Assembly: GCF_000189635.1 (NCBI RefSeq)
Contig: NW_002475927.1
Span: 124,001-188,000 of the forward strand
Length of the DNA: 64,000 bases
From: Tetrahymena thermophila SB210
Taxonomy: Eukaryota; Ciliophora; Oligohymenophorea; Hymenostomatida; Tetrahymenidae
Reading direction: 5' to 3'
In this document: one piece after another, positions 1 to 11,687 of the stretch
Layout of the letters: every line of letters starts with the position of its first letter
Numbering within the stretch: position 1 is the stretch's first letter
The notes under the pieces: generated by a model
Database searches by the model: none
Told to the model about the DNA's origin: nothing
The model's input: only the letters and a program-made list of their open reading frames with translations
Position numbers and translations under genes: made by a program

Positions 1-1891
1 AGAGTTTCTTCAATTTTATTTCTTCCTGATTCATCACAATTAATGAGAAGTTCTGCCAAAAGGAGAACCTAATAGAGGGAAAATAAATTAGGCTAAGTGA
101 ATGAATAGTAGTCAATCACTTAAGAGAAATCAACACCGTTTGGGAAGCAATCTTCCACTACAGCTACTAATTCAGGACTGAGTTCCTTTCTATCATCTTG
201 ATTTTAAACCATTTAACAGAGGACTCTAATTAGGAATAGCTCTTCTCCTTCGATTGAAATTTAAGTGTGCTTTTTCTTCTTTTTAAGACTAAGTTGATTT
301 AAAAAGCAATCCTTTAAGTATGCTGAGAAGCTATCAGCATCTAATATTTATTTGATAGTTTCCTTTACTAATAATTCTAAACTCTCGTATAATTCAGGGT
401 AGTAAAGACTCTTTTCAATTTCAAAGGTTTTTAAAAAGTTTAAAATTTTAATTTTCAAATCTTTCATGGCAGTCTCTTTATTTGGTGTGAAAAATCTCTT
501 AATTGCAGATTTACTTTGCTTTTTTTTAGTTTTTTCTTCATCAATTTCATTATCTTCAGAGCTTTCTTCTTTTTCTCCATCTTTTTCTTTGTTCTCTTCT
601 AATTCCATTTCTTCTTCAATCTATATATTTAATGAAATTTTTTATTTAAAATATAAATTTTTTACTTTAATTTACTTAATTTTTTTAAGGATTTTCTTCA
701 TCTTCCTTAAACAAATTATAGTTGAGCTAAAGATATCTTATACATGCTTCACGGACAGATGATTCTCTAGATCCTAAACCATCATAAATAAGTTTATAAA
801 TATCAGATAAATTTAAGTTAGCAAGAGGTATTTATTCTTTAATAAGTTTCTTGAAGACTGTAGCTCTAATTTCAGGATTTTTATCTCTGATTCTCTTAAT
901 TAAATGGGGGAAGGTGCTTTCATTCATTTCCAAGTTGATTAATGCCAATTTTCTAATCTAGTCTTAGTCGTCCATGCACATACTCTTCATCATTTCGCTC
1001 TAAGTGAATAAAAAAAATATATTTTAAATTAATGAAAGTTAAAAAAACTTAAATAAATAATTAAATAAAAACTGTCTCTTAATTCTAAGACAATAAATTT
1101 TTATATCTTTTTTGATTTTGTTTGCGAAATTTTTAATTTTTTGCAAACTAACAAAAAATTGATCCAAAAATCAGCATCAAATTTTAAAAGACTAACTAAA
1201 TTTTAATATTATAGAAAATATCTAACTAAAATTCTGAATCTATATTTATAATATAAATGTTGTCTCATATCACATTTTGAATTTAAAAATCACAAATTAT
1301 TTAAATTACTCTAAGAATTTTTGCTTCTTATGTTTCTGTAAGATCATCTCTATCCATTAATTTTTGCAAATAAGACGTAATCTTAATACCTATGTGCTTT
1401 AAGTTACCCTTCTTCTCTTTCATCAAAGAAAGAGTACCTAATATTAATTACTTAGCAACTTTTACTTCAATAATATCTACAAGAGTGTCTGAAGGTAATA
1501 TCTTTAAGAGTTAGAAAATTATACGAGAAGAGAAGATTCTTATTTAGAGTTAAGTGGAGTCAAGAGCTCCAGCAAAAAATGCCAAGAAATGTTAAAAAAG
1601 TTAAAAGATATCCCTTTTTGTTAACTTTTATTTTTTTGATGACTAATCTTCTTTGAGAGCGTACTAACGATATCCTGTTTCAAATAATTTTTCAGTCAAT
1701 TTTTCATATTTCTCAATTAATTTTCTTGGTGCCTTAAGCAAGCTCTTGATAATTTTAAGATAGCATTGCTCTGTTGCTTTAAGAAATACTGCTTTATTTG
1801 TTTCATACTACTCAAGAAGTGCATATACTTGCTTTTAAGAGACTGAGGTAGACTCCTAAACTTCATTGAAAACTTCAGCTATTGTTTCCAT
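1..1891 (-). CDS. NCAPG: Condensin complex subunit 3 (CAP-G/NCAPG), 5' part; C-terminus runs off the window
   Basis: HEAT-repeat subunit of the condensin complex, which compacts chromosomes at division. Exons on the minus strand: 1891-1310, 999-676, 620-1, with introns 1309-1000 and 675-621. All junctions are GT..AG and phase 0. About 508 residues are present and the frame is still open at base 1, so the C-terminal part lies outside. Exon 2 carries a typical HEAT stretch (IRKLALINLEMNESTFPHLI, then IRDKNPEIRATVFKKL and SRESSVREACIRYL). Exon 3 has a charged acidic linker followed by a conserved block ending near GRNKIEET, which aligns from memory with the animal CAP-G HEAT region. The start at 1891 is the first ATG after AT-rich non-coding sequence. 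Assignment is by remembered family pattern, not a search. Another HEAT protein is possible but less likely. Confidence 0.75.
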
Positions 1892-3408
1892 CACTTATTT
1901 TTGTCTAAGTTAGTATAATCTAGATTTATTTATTAATATTCTTGTTAAATCTATTTTTACTTTGCTTCTTATCTTCTTTCTTCTGATTTAAAGATTTAAT
2001 TAATCTGAATAAAATAATCAGAAAGCGCTTTTTCACAATTCAACTAATTATTAAGATTCTGCTTGTAGCTATTATTTTATAATAAAAAATTTACTTCAAA
2101 TAATTTATCCGCTTTTAAATAATCAATGAAGGACTTGATTATATTAAAAATTTTTGAATTTATAATACCCCGCCTTGCTTACTAACTTTAAGAAATTTAA
2201 AATTCATAAGAATTTTGATAGAATTATAAAAGAGGGTTCAAATCTCTCTAAGTTATCAAATTTTACTCCATAATAAATAATACAAGTAAAAATGAAAAAA
2301 TTTTATATTAAATTAAAATAATAATAATTTATTTAATCAAAATATTATTTAGCTTACTATTTATTTTATATTTTTTCCTTCTAATAATATTTTCACTTAA
2401 ATAAGCAAAAATAAAAAAAATAAAACAGTCTTTTTGATAATGAAGTTTTATTTTTAATAAATAATTAACTATTAAAATGTATTTTATTTTTCCAAAATTG
2501 GTTAAAAAATATTTTTATTATTAAATTGTTTTGAATTGGCTAAAAAAGATTTTTATTTTTATTTTATTAAATATTCATCTTTAAACAATTATTTTATTTT
2601 AAAATAATATTTAAATTAATTTCAATTTAATCCAATTTTTATTTAGGAAAATAAACATTTTTAATTTATAATATTATTTTTTTAATGCTAAATCTAAAGA
2701 CTTTTTATGAATAAACTTCCTAAATATTAGTGTAAAAAAAAATATTTACAACTAATTTTTATTAAAAGATATAAGACTTTATAAAAATACCAATAAATCA
2801 AGTCTTTCAATATATTTAATATTAAATTTATAAAAAAATGTTTGCAGTTTCTAAATTGTTTCAAATAGGATGAAACTTACTCTTTTTATAAATAGAAACT
2901 TTAAAAAATAATTTTATTTTAAAATAAAATTTTAATCAATTTATTTTAATATTTTACAACTTGGATATTTGGTAAACACAGAATATATTAAATTTATAGT
3001 TTTAGTTTGCTTTGATAAATCTAAAGATATTTATTGATTTATTGATAATTAGTAAATTCATTTATATTAGTATAAAAATAATACTCTTCTACTAAATATA
3101 ATGAGAAGACATAAAACTTTAAAAAACAAATTCCATTTAATCTAAAGATCATTTAATATCCATGAATTGATAAATTATAAATTTTATTAGAAATGCTAAC
3201 CACTATTCATTCCTATAATTAAAAGCAGGTAAATTTTAACAACTAAAATACAAAAAATAAATATTTAAGTTTTGTTATTATTAAAGAGATAAATTGCAGA
3301 AAAATTTTAAGACTTTCATAAAAGCATAGATTATAATTTTTAAAACTCGTAATTCATTAAAATTTAGCAAATTGGAATATCAAAAAAATATAAATTTTAG
3401 AAGAAAGT
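1892..3408. other. Intergenic, AT-rich
   Basis: Lies between the divergent CAP-G and CFAP97-domain genes, so it should hold both promoters. No conserved ORF was found. The only structured patch is a tRNA-like stretch at 2183-2256, which I do not accept as a tRNA (see findings). A possible 5' leader intron may end in the TTTTAG just before 3401. Confidence 0.6.
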
Positions 3409-5175
3409 ATGTACAGAGCTTAGCCAATTTTTAATAAAATCTGTGTAGATAAAGAATTAGAAAGGAAAAAAGAAATTCATCGTTAAAAGATAAATAATAT
3501 TTAATCAACATTTCGTTAGAAGACTCCTTAAAACTATTCAGTAGATTATAAGTTAAACAGACTCAAAAAAGAATAATAGCATGAAAGTCGCTACACTGAG
3601 ATAGAAAGGGAAAATCGTATATTGTTAGAAAAGATAACTCACATTATGGCGAAAAACACAATATAATTGAATAATAGACCTGGATCTCCGAAATCATTAA
3701 ATATATAAAACAGAAAGCGATTTGTTCAAAAAGTTTAAGAAGACAATTTTTAGTTTCTGCGAAGACTTTAAGATCAAAAAAGTAACTATTCTGTAAGGTA
3801 GTGGGAATCAGATTTCTAGAAAAATTAAGAAATGGTTTCAAAGATATCTTCTTATCCTCTAAATTTATTTTAAACTCCTAAAGATGGATCTATTATGCAA
3901 CATAATCAATCTATTCAATAGCCATATAAAACTAGCAATTAAGGATTTATCAATATAAATGGAAATACCAATAACAACAATAGCAATAATTATTCTCCTG
4001 AAAGGATTTCATATTAAAACTAATAGCCTCAAAGGCCAAATACTTCTTAAATTAGGTCTAGCTCAAATAAATACCCAATAACATCTCAGAATTTTTATAG
4101 CTAAAATAATACAATCTAGCAATAAAGCAATTAGAAAAGTTAAAAAAATTCATCACCAAAACCAATAAATAGTAAAAATAATATAAGCTCTATTTAAGAA
4201 GATCATTTCTCTGAGTAGCAAAATTATAGTAATATGTTATAATTGAACAATTCTTCATTCGAGAGGAGCTAAGAATACTACAAAGATAGAATGCCAGTAA
4301 TACATTCAAATCCAAGTAGCACAAAACACTCTAGACTTCCGAATGGAAACAGCAAGAATCGAAACACTACTTTTTATAGTGGTAATATTAAATCTAATGG
4401 TAGTAGAGAGTAATTATCTCGTCGTAATGGTAGATCTAAAAGTAATTCATAAAATTGCACTTAAACTAAAAGGAAAAAATCAGCAATAGAGTCCAATCTA
4501 AATAAAAGTAGTAATAGTATTTCACCAGATAAATACCCTGCACAACATGCTAGCAGTAGTTATGCATCGTCATATCTATATCCACCAAACGAGTCTACAG
4601 TTATTCTATTCAGAAAGCCCAAAAAGATTAGTGGGGAATTTTTCTAATTGGAAATTCGCTTGTAAGATAATCACCTCATAATATTAGCTGAGCATGTGGA
4701 AAATTAAGAGTTAAAAATAATAGAAATACCATAAGAAGAAGCTTAAGAATTTATAAAAGAAGAATGTGATAATGATGTTAATAGTTTAGCCCTAAGACTG
4801 CGTCTCCATAATGGAAAATTGTATTTAATAGGAACAAAAGCTCTTTAAAATGCTAATAAAAAAACATCAACATCTCCAATCCAAACTTCTTCCGATAATT
4901 AAGATTTCTACAATAATTAAAACTAAATAATGGCCACCTAAGAAAATTAAATTGATATAAATGATGAACCACAGCAATCTAATATGAACAGATTTTCACT
5001 TTAACAATCGCATAATTCTTAAATATTATAGCAGATGTAAAATGAAAATAGTTAGGTAGGTTCTTAATTATCTAATTATAGAAAAGAAAATGAGTTTTAA
5101 CCGATAAATAATGTTCAACCGAACTCAATTCATGATAAACATGAAGAATAACCTCCAACCAAGCTTAAAATGTGA
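3409..5175 (+). CDS. CFAP97/hemingway (KIAA1430) domain cilia protein
   Basis: 588 residues in one exon, read with TAA/TAG as Gln and ending at TGA 5173-5175. The N-terminal ~165 residues match the CFAP97 pattern as I know it: a helical stretch beginning KELERKKEIHR, the signature block TEIERENRILLEKITHIMAK, then NRKRFVQKVQEDNFQFLRRL and a W-containing segment (VRQWESDFQKNQEM). Family members are axoneme-associated and needed for motile cilia and sperm. The middle (roughly 170-400) is low-complexity Q/N/S. A compact C-terminal block (from about TVILFRKPKKISGEFFQLEI) resembles a small beta-rich domain that I cannot name. The start is the ATG at 3409. An upstream leader exon ending at a GTAAAT near 3230 is possible but would not change the domain. 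Domain call confident; exact start less so. Confidence 0.8.
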
Positions 5176-6646
5176 AATTTAAAAGTCAAGATACATAAAT
5201 AAATAAATAAAATTTAAAATTATTATTAGGTAATTTTGTAAATTTTTAAAAAATATGATAACAAATGATACTAAATTTATTTGTAAATATTATATAGATT
5301 ATATGATTATTGTTAGATTTATTATCTAAAACTAATATATAATGTAGGTTTTAGCTACCCTTACTTGAAATATATCTTCAATTTTATTATTTTAATTTTA
5401 ACATTTTATATTTTATTAGATTATTATCTAAAAGTTTTTTTATTTAACAAATAAACCAAAATTAAGAATTCATCAATAAAAACAAATAAAATATCTTAAT
5501 TAATTTACTTATATTGAAAAAGAAATTAAACTGGCTTTTTTTTTCATCAATTTTTAAGTTAACAAATAAATTTTACTGTAACTCCTAATAATATTTATGG
5601 AAAAATATAAATTAATAAAAGCTTAAATTCTCTTTTGAATTGTGTTAATTTTATGAAAATCTAAAAATAGCAATCATAAGCAAATAGCCTATTTTGTAAT
5701 TTTTTATTATTTTAAATAATAAGACAATAGCTCAATCTAAAATATAATAGAAATTAATATATACTACTTTTGAATGCTCATCTAGCTATAAACTATTAAT
5801 ACAAAATGTATTTAAATTTGAAGTTCAAAAATTTGTTTAAGAAATAAACATATAGTTTTCTAAGTATAATTCACTTAAAAGTCATTTTATTTTTGACTAA
5901 TTTTAATTATTTAGTATCAAATTAGTAATCTGTTTAAATATCTTAAAAAATCTAAAAATATTATTTAGGTATCATTTTTGAATCTAATAATATTGAAAAA
6001 ATTATCCAAGTGATTTATCTAAAAGTTACAGTACTATCAAAAATAATATCAAGTTTAATTTATTAGTAAGAAAAGTAATGTTTGATGACACTTGATTAAT
6101 AATAAGTTGATTTGGAATATAATTAAAATAATTATTTATTTTTTCCTTTAAAGACTTATTTTATTCTTTTTTTAAAATAGTGTAAAAATATTAAATTAAT
6201 TTATTATATTATAATTTAAGTAATTTGGAAAATTAAATAAGTTTAAGGATTAGGAGAGATATTAAGAAATGTATGCGGACAGAGATATTTGAATTAAAAA
6301 CAACAAATAAGAATAAATAGTTGGAGTACCTATTACGGTAAAATATTAATTTTAAAAAATCAAATAAAAAATTAGTTTTAAATGTATATCTTGGATATGA
6401 AAATAAAGTTTTTGTTCAAGTAAATTGAGTTGAAAAATTTTATTTTAATTTGCTGGCTTGCTTGCTTGCGTATATGATTGTATATTAATTTGTTAAAATT
6501 AATTAACTTTTTGATATGCAGAAATGATCAAAATTAATTCATATAAATGGCTTTTTAATTTTAGGCAAAAAGTTAATGAACAAAAAATAATGTAACAAGT
6601 AAAAGAAAAAGGTTTTTTTTGATAAGTCATTATAAAATAAGTAAAA
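5176..6646. other. Intergenic, AT-rich
   Basis: Separates two genes on the same strand. Translation in all frames with the ciliate code gives only short, low-quality ORFs. A short TTGC tandem (GCTTGCTTGCTTGC) sits near 6460. Confidence 0.6.
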
Positions 6647-9600
6647 ATGAATGTAATTTAGAATTATTAATATTAAAATAAATAAGCTGCTATCAAATAT
6701 TAGAAGGTAATATTTTGTTAGTTAGCTAAAAAGAAATTTAACTATTTTGTTTAGTGATCAAAGTTATATATATATTAATAAATGCTTAAGACATGGACGC
6801 AAATAAACAAACAAAAATCAAGCAAAAAAACAAAAAAATAATTGAATTTTAATTTTTCTGTATAATAATTAACAAAAAATAAGTATTCTTAGTTAAATAA
6901 AGTAAAAGAAATTATACTACCACAAAGTCATTAATTAAACAAAAACTTTGCTAATTAATTAATTAATACAGAGGCCCAAATATATATTAATTTGTAATTC
7001 AAAAAGAGTTAAAAAATAAACTAGAACTTCATTCAGCTTATGAGAATTAGGAGTAAAGCATTTTACGCTCGTTCTTGTGAGGAGTATTACTTGGTAATAA
7101 TTATTAGAAAGATGTTATTAAAAGCTGTATGTATACTTACTCAAGCTTATGCCTTTCATACTTCCATTTTAGTTTGTTTATTAGGTTTTATTAAGAGCAA
7201 AATCAAATCAAATCAGCTTTGTTTTTGTTTGAAAATATATTGAGTTTAGTATTCTAAGATAATTTTTAAGCTATACTCTTTATATCTTAAAATAGTTGAT
7301 AGTTATGAAAATATATGGCAATTAAACATCTTTAAAGTAAACTTTTATTGTTTCTCATTACATTATTTACTAATAATAGAAAGCAGAAAAAGAGGCTCAA
7401 AAGGAAGAATCCAAAATTCCATACTCAGGTGGCTCTAAAAAAAATAATCATTATCATCATAAGCAACATAAAAGTGTTGGTAAACCTGTATCAGAATCAA
7501 AAAATAATAGCGATTTATATGAAGAAAATAAAAAATAAAATAATTTTAGTCCTTAGCTAAAGGAGTTAATGACAAATTACGTCATGGAAGCAGGCGCATT
7601 TGACCCCTTCTATTTAAATGATGCAGAATAGTTTAATAAAAAAAGTAAAAACTCAGATTAAAGTGTTGATATTTAAAAACCAAATGAGAGAGTTAAGACT
7701 CAAAAGCATAAAAAATAAGCTAATGAAAGAGAAGGTTAATAATTAAAAGCTTCATAAAATGAAGAAGTAGAATAGTAAGAAAATAATGAAGTTGATTTAT
7801 TAGAAGTCAGAAAACGTTCATTCAGTATAAATAATGGTACACTATTATTACCAAATGATATTGCTGTATCATCACGTACATTATCGTCTGAAAAACGCGA
7901 AGATAACAAAGATAAAGATAATAGTGATAAAAGTGATGAAGATGGTGATAATTTAAGCGATGAGGATAAAAGTGGATCTGGAAATAGCAGTGATAGTGAT
8001 AAAAATAGTAGTAGCAGTGGCGGTAATAGTGATGATAGTAGTGATGACGAAGATGATGATGAAGAAAGCATAAGAATAAAGGAGAGTTAACAAAGCGAAA
8101 AAAATGAAAATGGATTATATGAAAGTGAATTTTTTAACAGTTAAAATAACTGGGGGAGAAGAAAAAAACTAAACCTAAGCTAAACTAGCGAGTCTTTTGA
8201 TGAAAATCTTTACTGTAACTATGAAAATTTTAATGGAAGTTCTTCTGTGAATTTAAAATAAATAAAGACAAATGTTATGATTATAGGTGAATCTAAAATT
8301 GGAAAGACAGAACTATTATCCGAAATGTTTACAAATAATTAATTTCCTTCTAAATTAAATGCAAATTACTCTCTTGACCTGATGATACATAAACTTTCAA
8401 AAAGCGAATAGGAATATAAAATTTGTCTTTGGATTTAAAATTTATCTACCATGCAGTATTAATGGATAATAGAATGTAAGGATTAGTTGTATTTTAAAAA
8501 TCTTATCTTTTTTAGTTTTTAATACTCATCTAAAATCAATATTGCTTAGTAAGTTGATGATTGGCTTAGGGCTAATCAATGAACTTATGAATGGATTACT
8601 TCATAAAAATTCATATAATAAAATACAATTTTTAATTTGTAGTTTTGGTTTAATGATAAACAGAGACTAAATACTTCTAAAGTAGTTAATAGAATTTTAA
8701 TCACAAAATATCAAAATTATAATTTGGTAAATGATTAAAAAAGTACATTTAAATTAATATAAATCCAGTTCAAATCATCAAATAAAAAAATCTTCTTTCT
8801 TACTAGCATATTTTTTTTAATTCATTTTTTAATCAAATATTTTCGATATTTTGAAAACTCTAAGTATTTACTTTGAACATAATACAAATAAAATTTTTTC
8901 ATTGATTGTCTTGGGGAATTTATAAAAAGCATGCTTTAATTTATTAAATCAGACTCATAAATCTCCAAGAAAGAAATTATAAATAAATTACAAATATGAA
9001 CATTAACTCATTCATTACACTCACTCACTCTATTCTATTTATAAAAAAATTTTGATTTTCTTTTTTAATAATAGAGGAGTAAAGAAAGATAAGAGAATAC
9101 TTATTAAAAATCAATTATTTTTAACATATTTTTTTAATAAATATTAGAGGTCTATTATAAAATAGTGAGCACTTTTATATTTTTGTATAACGATTCTGAC
9201 CCTAAATCTCTTGAAGCTGTTAAAACCACATATTAAAAAACAAAAGCTTAAGCACCTAACGCAAAATATATTTTAATCGGAATTACAACTCATAGTACTA
9301 ATGAATAAAAGGTAAAAAATAATTTTTATAATGAATAAATTAAAAACTGAATATATTTATTTTTCTGTGGTAATTTAATTAGAGAAGCACAAAATTAAAT
9401 TTACTTAATGAACTTAAATAGTTAAGTAATTAAATTTGATTACTAATCAAATTTATTTATTTATTTATTCTTAGATAAGAAATGAATAGCTATTTTGAAA
9501 ATTTTTTATTTTGTTATAAGCTTGAATTTTAATTCAGAACCAAATTTAAATAAGCACAATAATCACAATTTAATTTAATGAAAATTTCTTTTAAATTTTA

Positions 9601-10661
9601 TTTTGGTGCAAACTCTAAATAAAAATTTTCGCTTCATTTGATCTTTTATGCGTATTTTTTTCTTTCAACAGTTCATTTAGTAATCAATTTATCTTTCTAA
9701 TAAAAATCATTTCTAAAGAGAAAAAAATAACAAAGTTTTTATTATTTTTGAGTTATTTAATTGTATTAAAATATCAATAGGAAATATAAGAAAAAGCAAA
9801 GGCATTTTCTGATGAGAATAATTTCACGTATTATTTTGAAAGAATTTAATCTTAACCAACTGAAGAAACACATCTGAATTCTTTAAAGCACTATGTAAAA
9901 AATTTTTAATTATGAAATTTGATGAATCGAATAATGAATTACTTTTTTAACAAATTTACTCATTAAATTTTATTATTCTATTATAGGTATGCCCTTTACT
10001 CTTCGATAAAGAAAGCAACGATTCATTTAAATGCAGTGATTTCTAAATTTGCTAAAACTCAACTCAAGATTCTCCAAAATCTATAGAATTTTCTTTGAAT
10101 AAAAATATATCTCAAGAGTTTTGTTTTGCAAAACATATTTAAAATTCGTAATCACCTGTTCGAACTAGAAACATTGATTTAAGTGATATAGACCAAATCA
10201 AATATTCATAAAATATAAATTTCAAAGATGGAAACGGGTATTGCTTATCTGAAACAAGAAGATAACAAAAAAATTTTACGGAGGAAGATGCAAATGGTAA
10301 AAGTGATAGATATTTTATAGACTAGGATGAAAATATGCAATATACTTAATCAAATAAAACACTATAAACGTTCCCACTAATAAATGAAAATAATTAAATA
10401 ATCTAAGAAACCTATTCTTGGCCTATCTAATCAAATTCACCTATCAACTTCGACTAAAATAAAAACTACTTAGATAAAAGTGCCTGTATAAATTTGATAC
10501 CCAGCGAAATTCAAAGTGTAGACAATTAGATATAAGATTAACAATTAGAATAGCAATTAAAAATAGGTGAATCCTCTAACTTAGAATCTACTTAACAAAA
10601 TTTGTAGCTATCTGATCATACATTATCTGAAATTCCTATAAAAATAAGTTAATAAGGGTGA
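6647..10661 (+). CDS. Rab-like P-loop protein with degenerate G motifs and long acidic N-terminus
   Basis: Six exons: 6647-6706, 7037-7093, 7380-8475, 9148-9311, 9781-9894, 9987-10661. Lengths and phases sum exactly to 721 residues. Residues ~40-330 are low-complexity, including a strongly acidic Ser/Asp/Glu tract. A Ras/Rab-type fold follows. Its P-loop is GESKIGKT (residues 342-349). Later come IIEQVYYKIVSTFIFLYNDS, where Rabs read YYRGA..fIlVYD, then PNAKYILIGITTHS, then the last helix region KAKAFSDENNFTYYFERI. The WDTAGQ motif is replaced (CLWIQNLS) and NKxD by ITTH, so GTP hydrolysis and guanine selectivity look lost. The last 225 codons are a Q/N/S-rich tail without a prenylation cysteine. 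Probably a pseudo-GTPase scaffold; partner unknown. The 672-nt intron before exon 4 is the least certain junction. Confidence 0.75.
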
Positions 10662-11687
10662 CACTGTATAAATAATTTTAAAACTCTTTGGCTTATACTA
10701 AAATAAAATAAAATAAATAAATAAAACACTAAATATCAAACGATGCCAATAACCTTCTTCTTATAATATTAATATATAAAATAACGAATTTCAGCAATCA
10801 AACAGCTAATATTAAAATAAATAAATTAGCATCCTCTCTTTTCTATTTCCTGATAAATTTAGTCTCAAATAAATAAAATAATATAAATAAAGACAAATAG
10901 TAGTACCATCTATGATTAATTTTGGAATATATTCTTAATAAAAACCACACACATGCTTACATGAATGCATGCATGAATGTATACAGACATACACAGTAGC
11001 AGCTAGTCAGATGATATATATATAAAACTACTATATAAATAAATTTTACAAAACTAATTAAAATAGCTATAAATCTAGACTATAAAATCAATCAATCATT
11101 CATTCATTAATAACTAACAAATATTAGAAAACTAACTAATAAAAAAGTTAACATTAAATAAATAGCTAGTTTATTTTTCCTAAACAAATTATTAAAAATC
11201 TACTCTACATCTTTATTTTTATTTTTGGTATTAACATTAACAAGATACTCACTAACTAGTTAAATAATTCTGAGTTTTAGATTGAACCTATAAATATAAA
11301 TATCTAAAACAATTATAATTAATTATTTAGTTATTAAGTTTCGATGTATTAATTATTTATCAATCAATATATTTTTTGCAAATCTTTATAAGAAAAGTAA
11401 AATTAATTAGAGATTATTTAAGAGTAAAAATCTAAATAATCTGTAAAAATTCCTATCTCATTTTCTTAGTATTTTAATTTCAGTTATTTACATATTTATT
11501 TTTGAGGAAATATAATTTTTAACTTTACTAGTTTAAATATAATTAACTTATTTTCTTACTTACTAATTAACTAACTACAGTATCATCTGAGAATTTTAAA
11601 TTAAATTTATTGTTATTAAATGCAATTAACTTAAGGGTTGTTTAAGATAAATAATATAATTTTATTAAATTTCTTTGAGTAAAAAAA
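10662..11687. other. Intergenic between convergent genes
   Basis: Lies between the 3' ends of two convergent genes. AT-rich with scattered ATAA and CATT simple-sequence runs and one TGCATGCATGAATG-type alternating patch near 10960. No coding sequence seen. Confidence 0.6.

Noticed and set aside
466-762. ORF on the + strand over the condensin gene
   Set aside because: It overlaps an exon and intron of the minus-strand CAP-G gene, and its S/F-rich composition is antisense of Glu/Lys codons.
2183-2256. tRNA-Ile(GAT) gene
   Set aside because: The acceptor and T-arm fit, but the D arm and A box do not, and GAT is not the usual nuclear Ile anticodon. Kept only as a finding.
7040-7243. 67-codon + ORF
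   Set aside because: Only its first ~54 bp are real (exon 2 of the Rab-like gene, ending at the GTAATA donor at 7094); the rest is intron.
7736-8071. Serine/leucine-rich ORF on the - strand
   Set aside because: It is the reverse complement of the acidic Asp/Ser tract in exon 3 of the Rab-like gene; an artefact of GAT/AGT repeats.
8521-8583. Coding extension past 8475 ending in a TGA near 8580
   Set aside because: Reading on gives a plausible-looking tail, but splicing at GTAAGG (8476) to 9148 restores the Rab fold in phase, so this stretch is intron.
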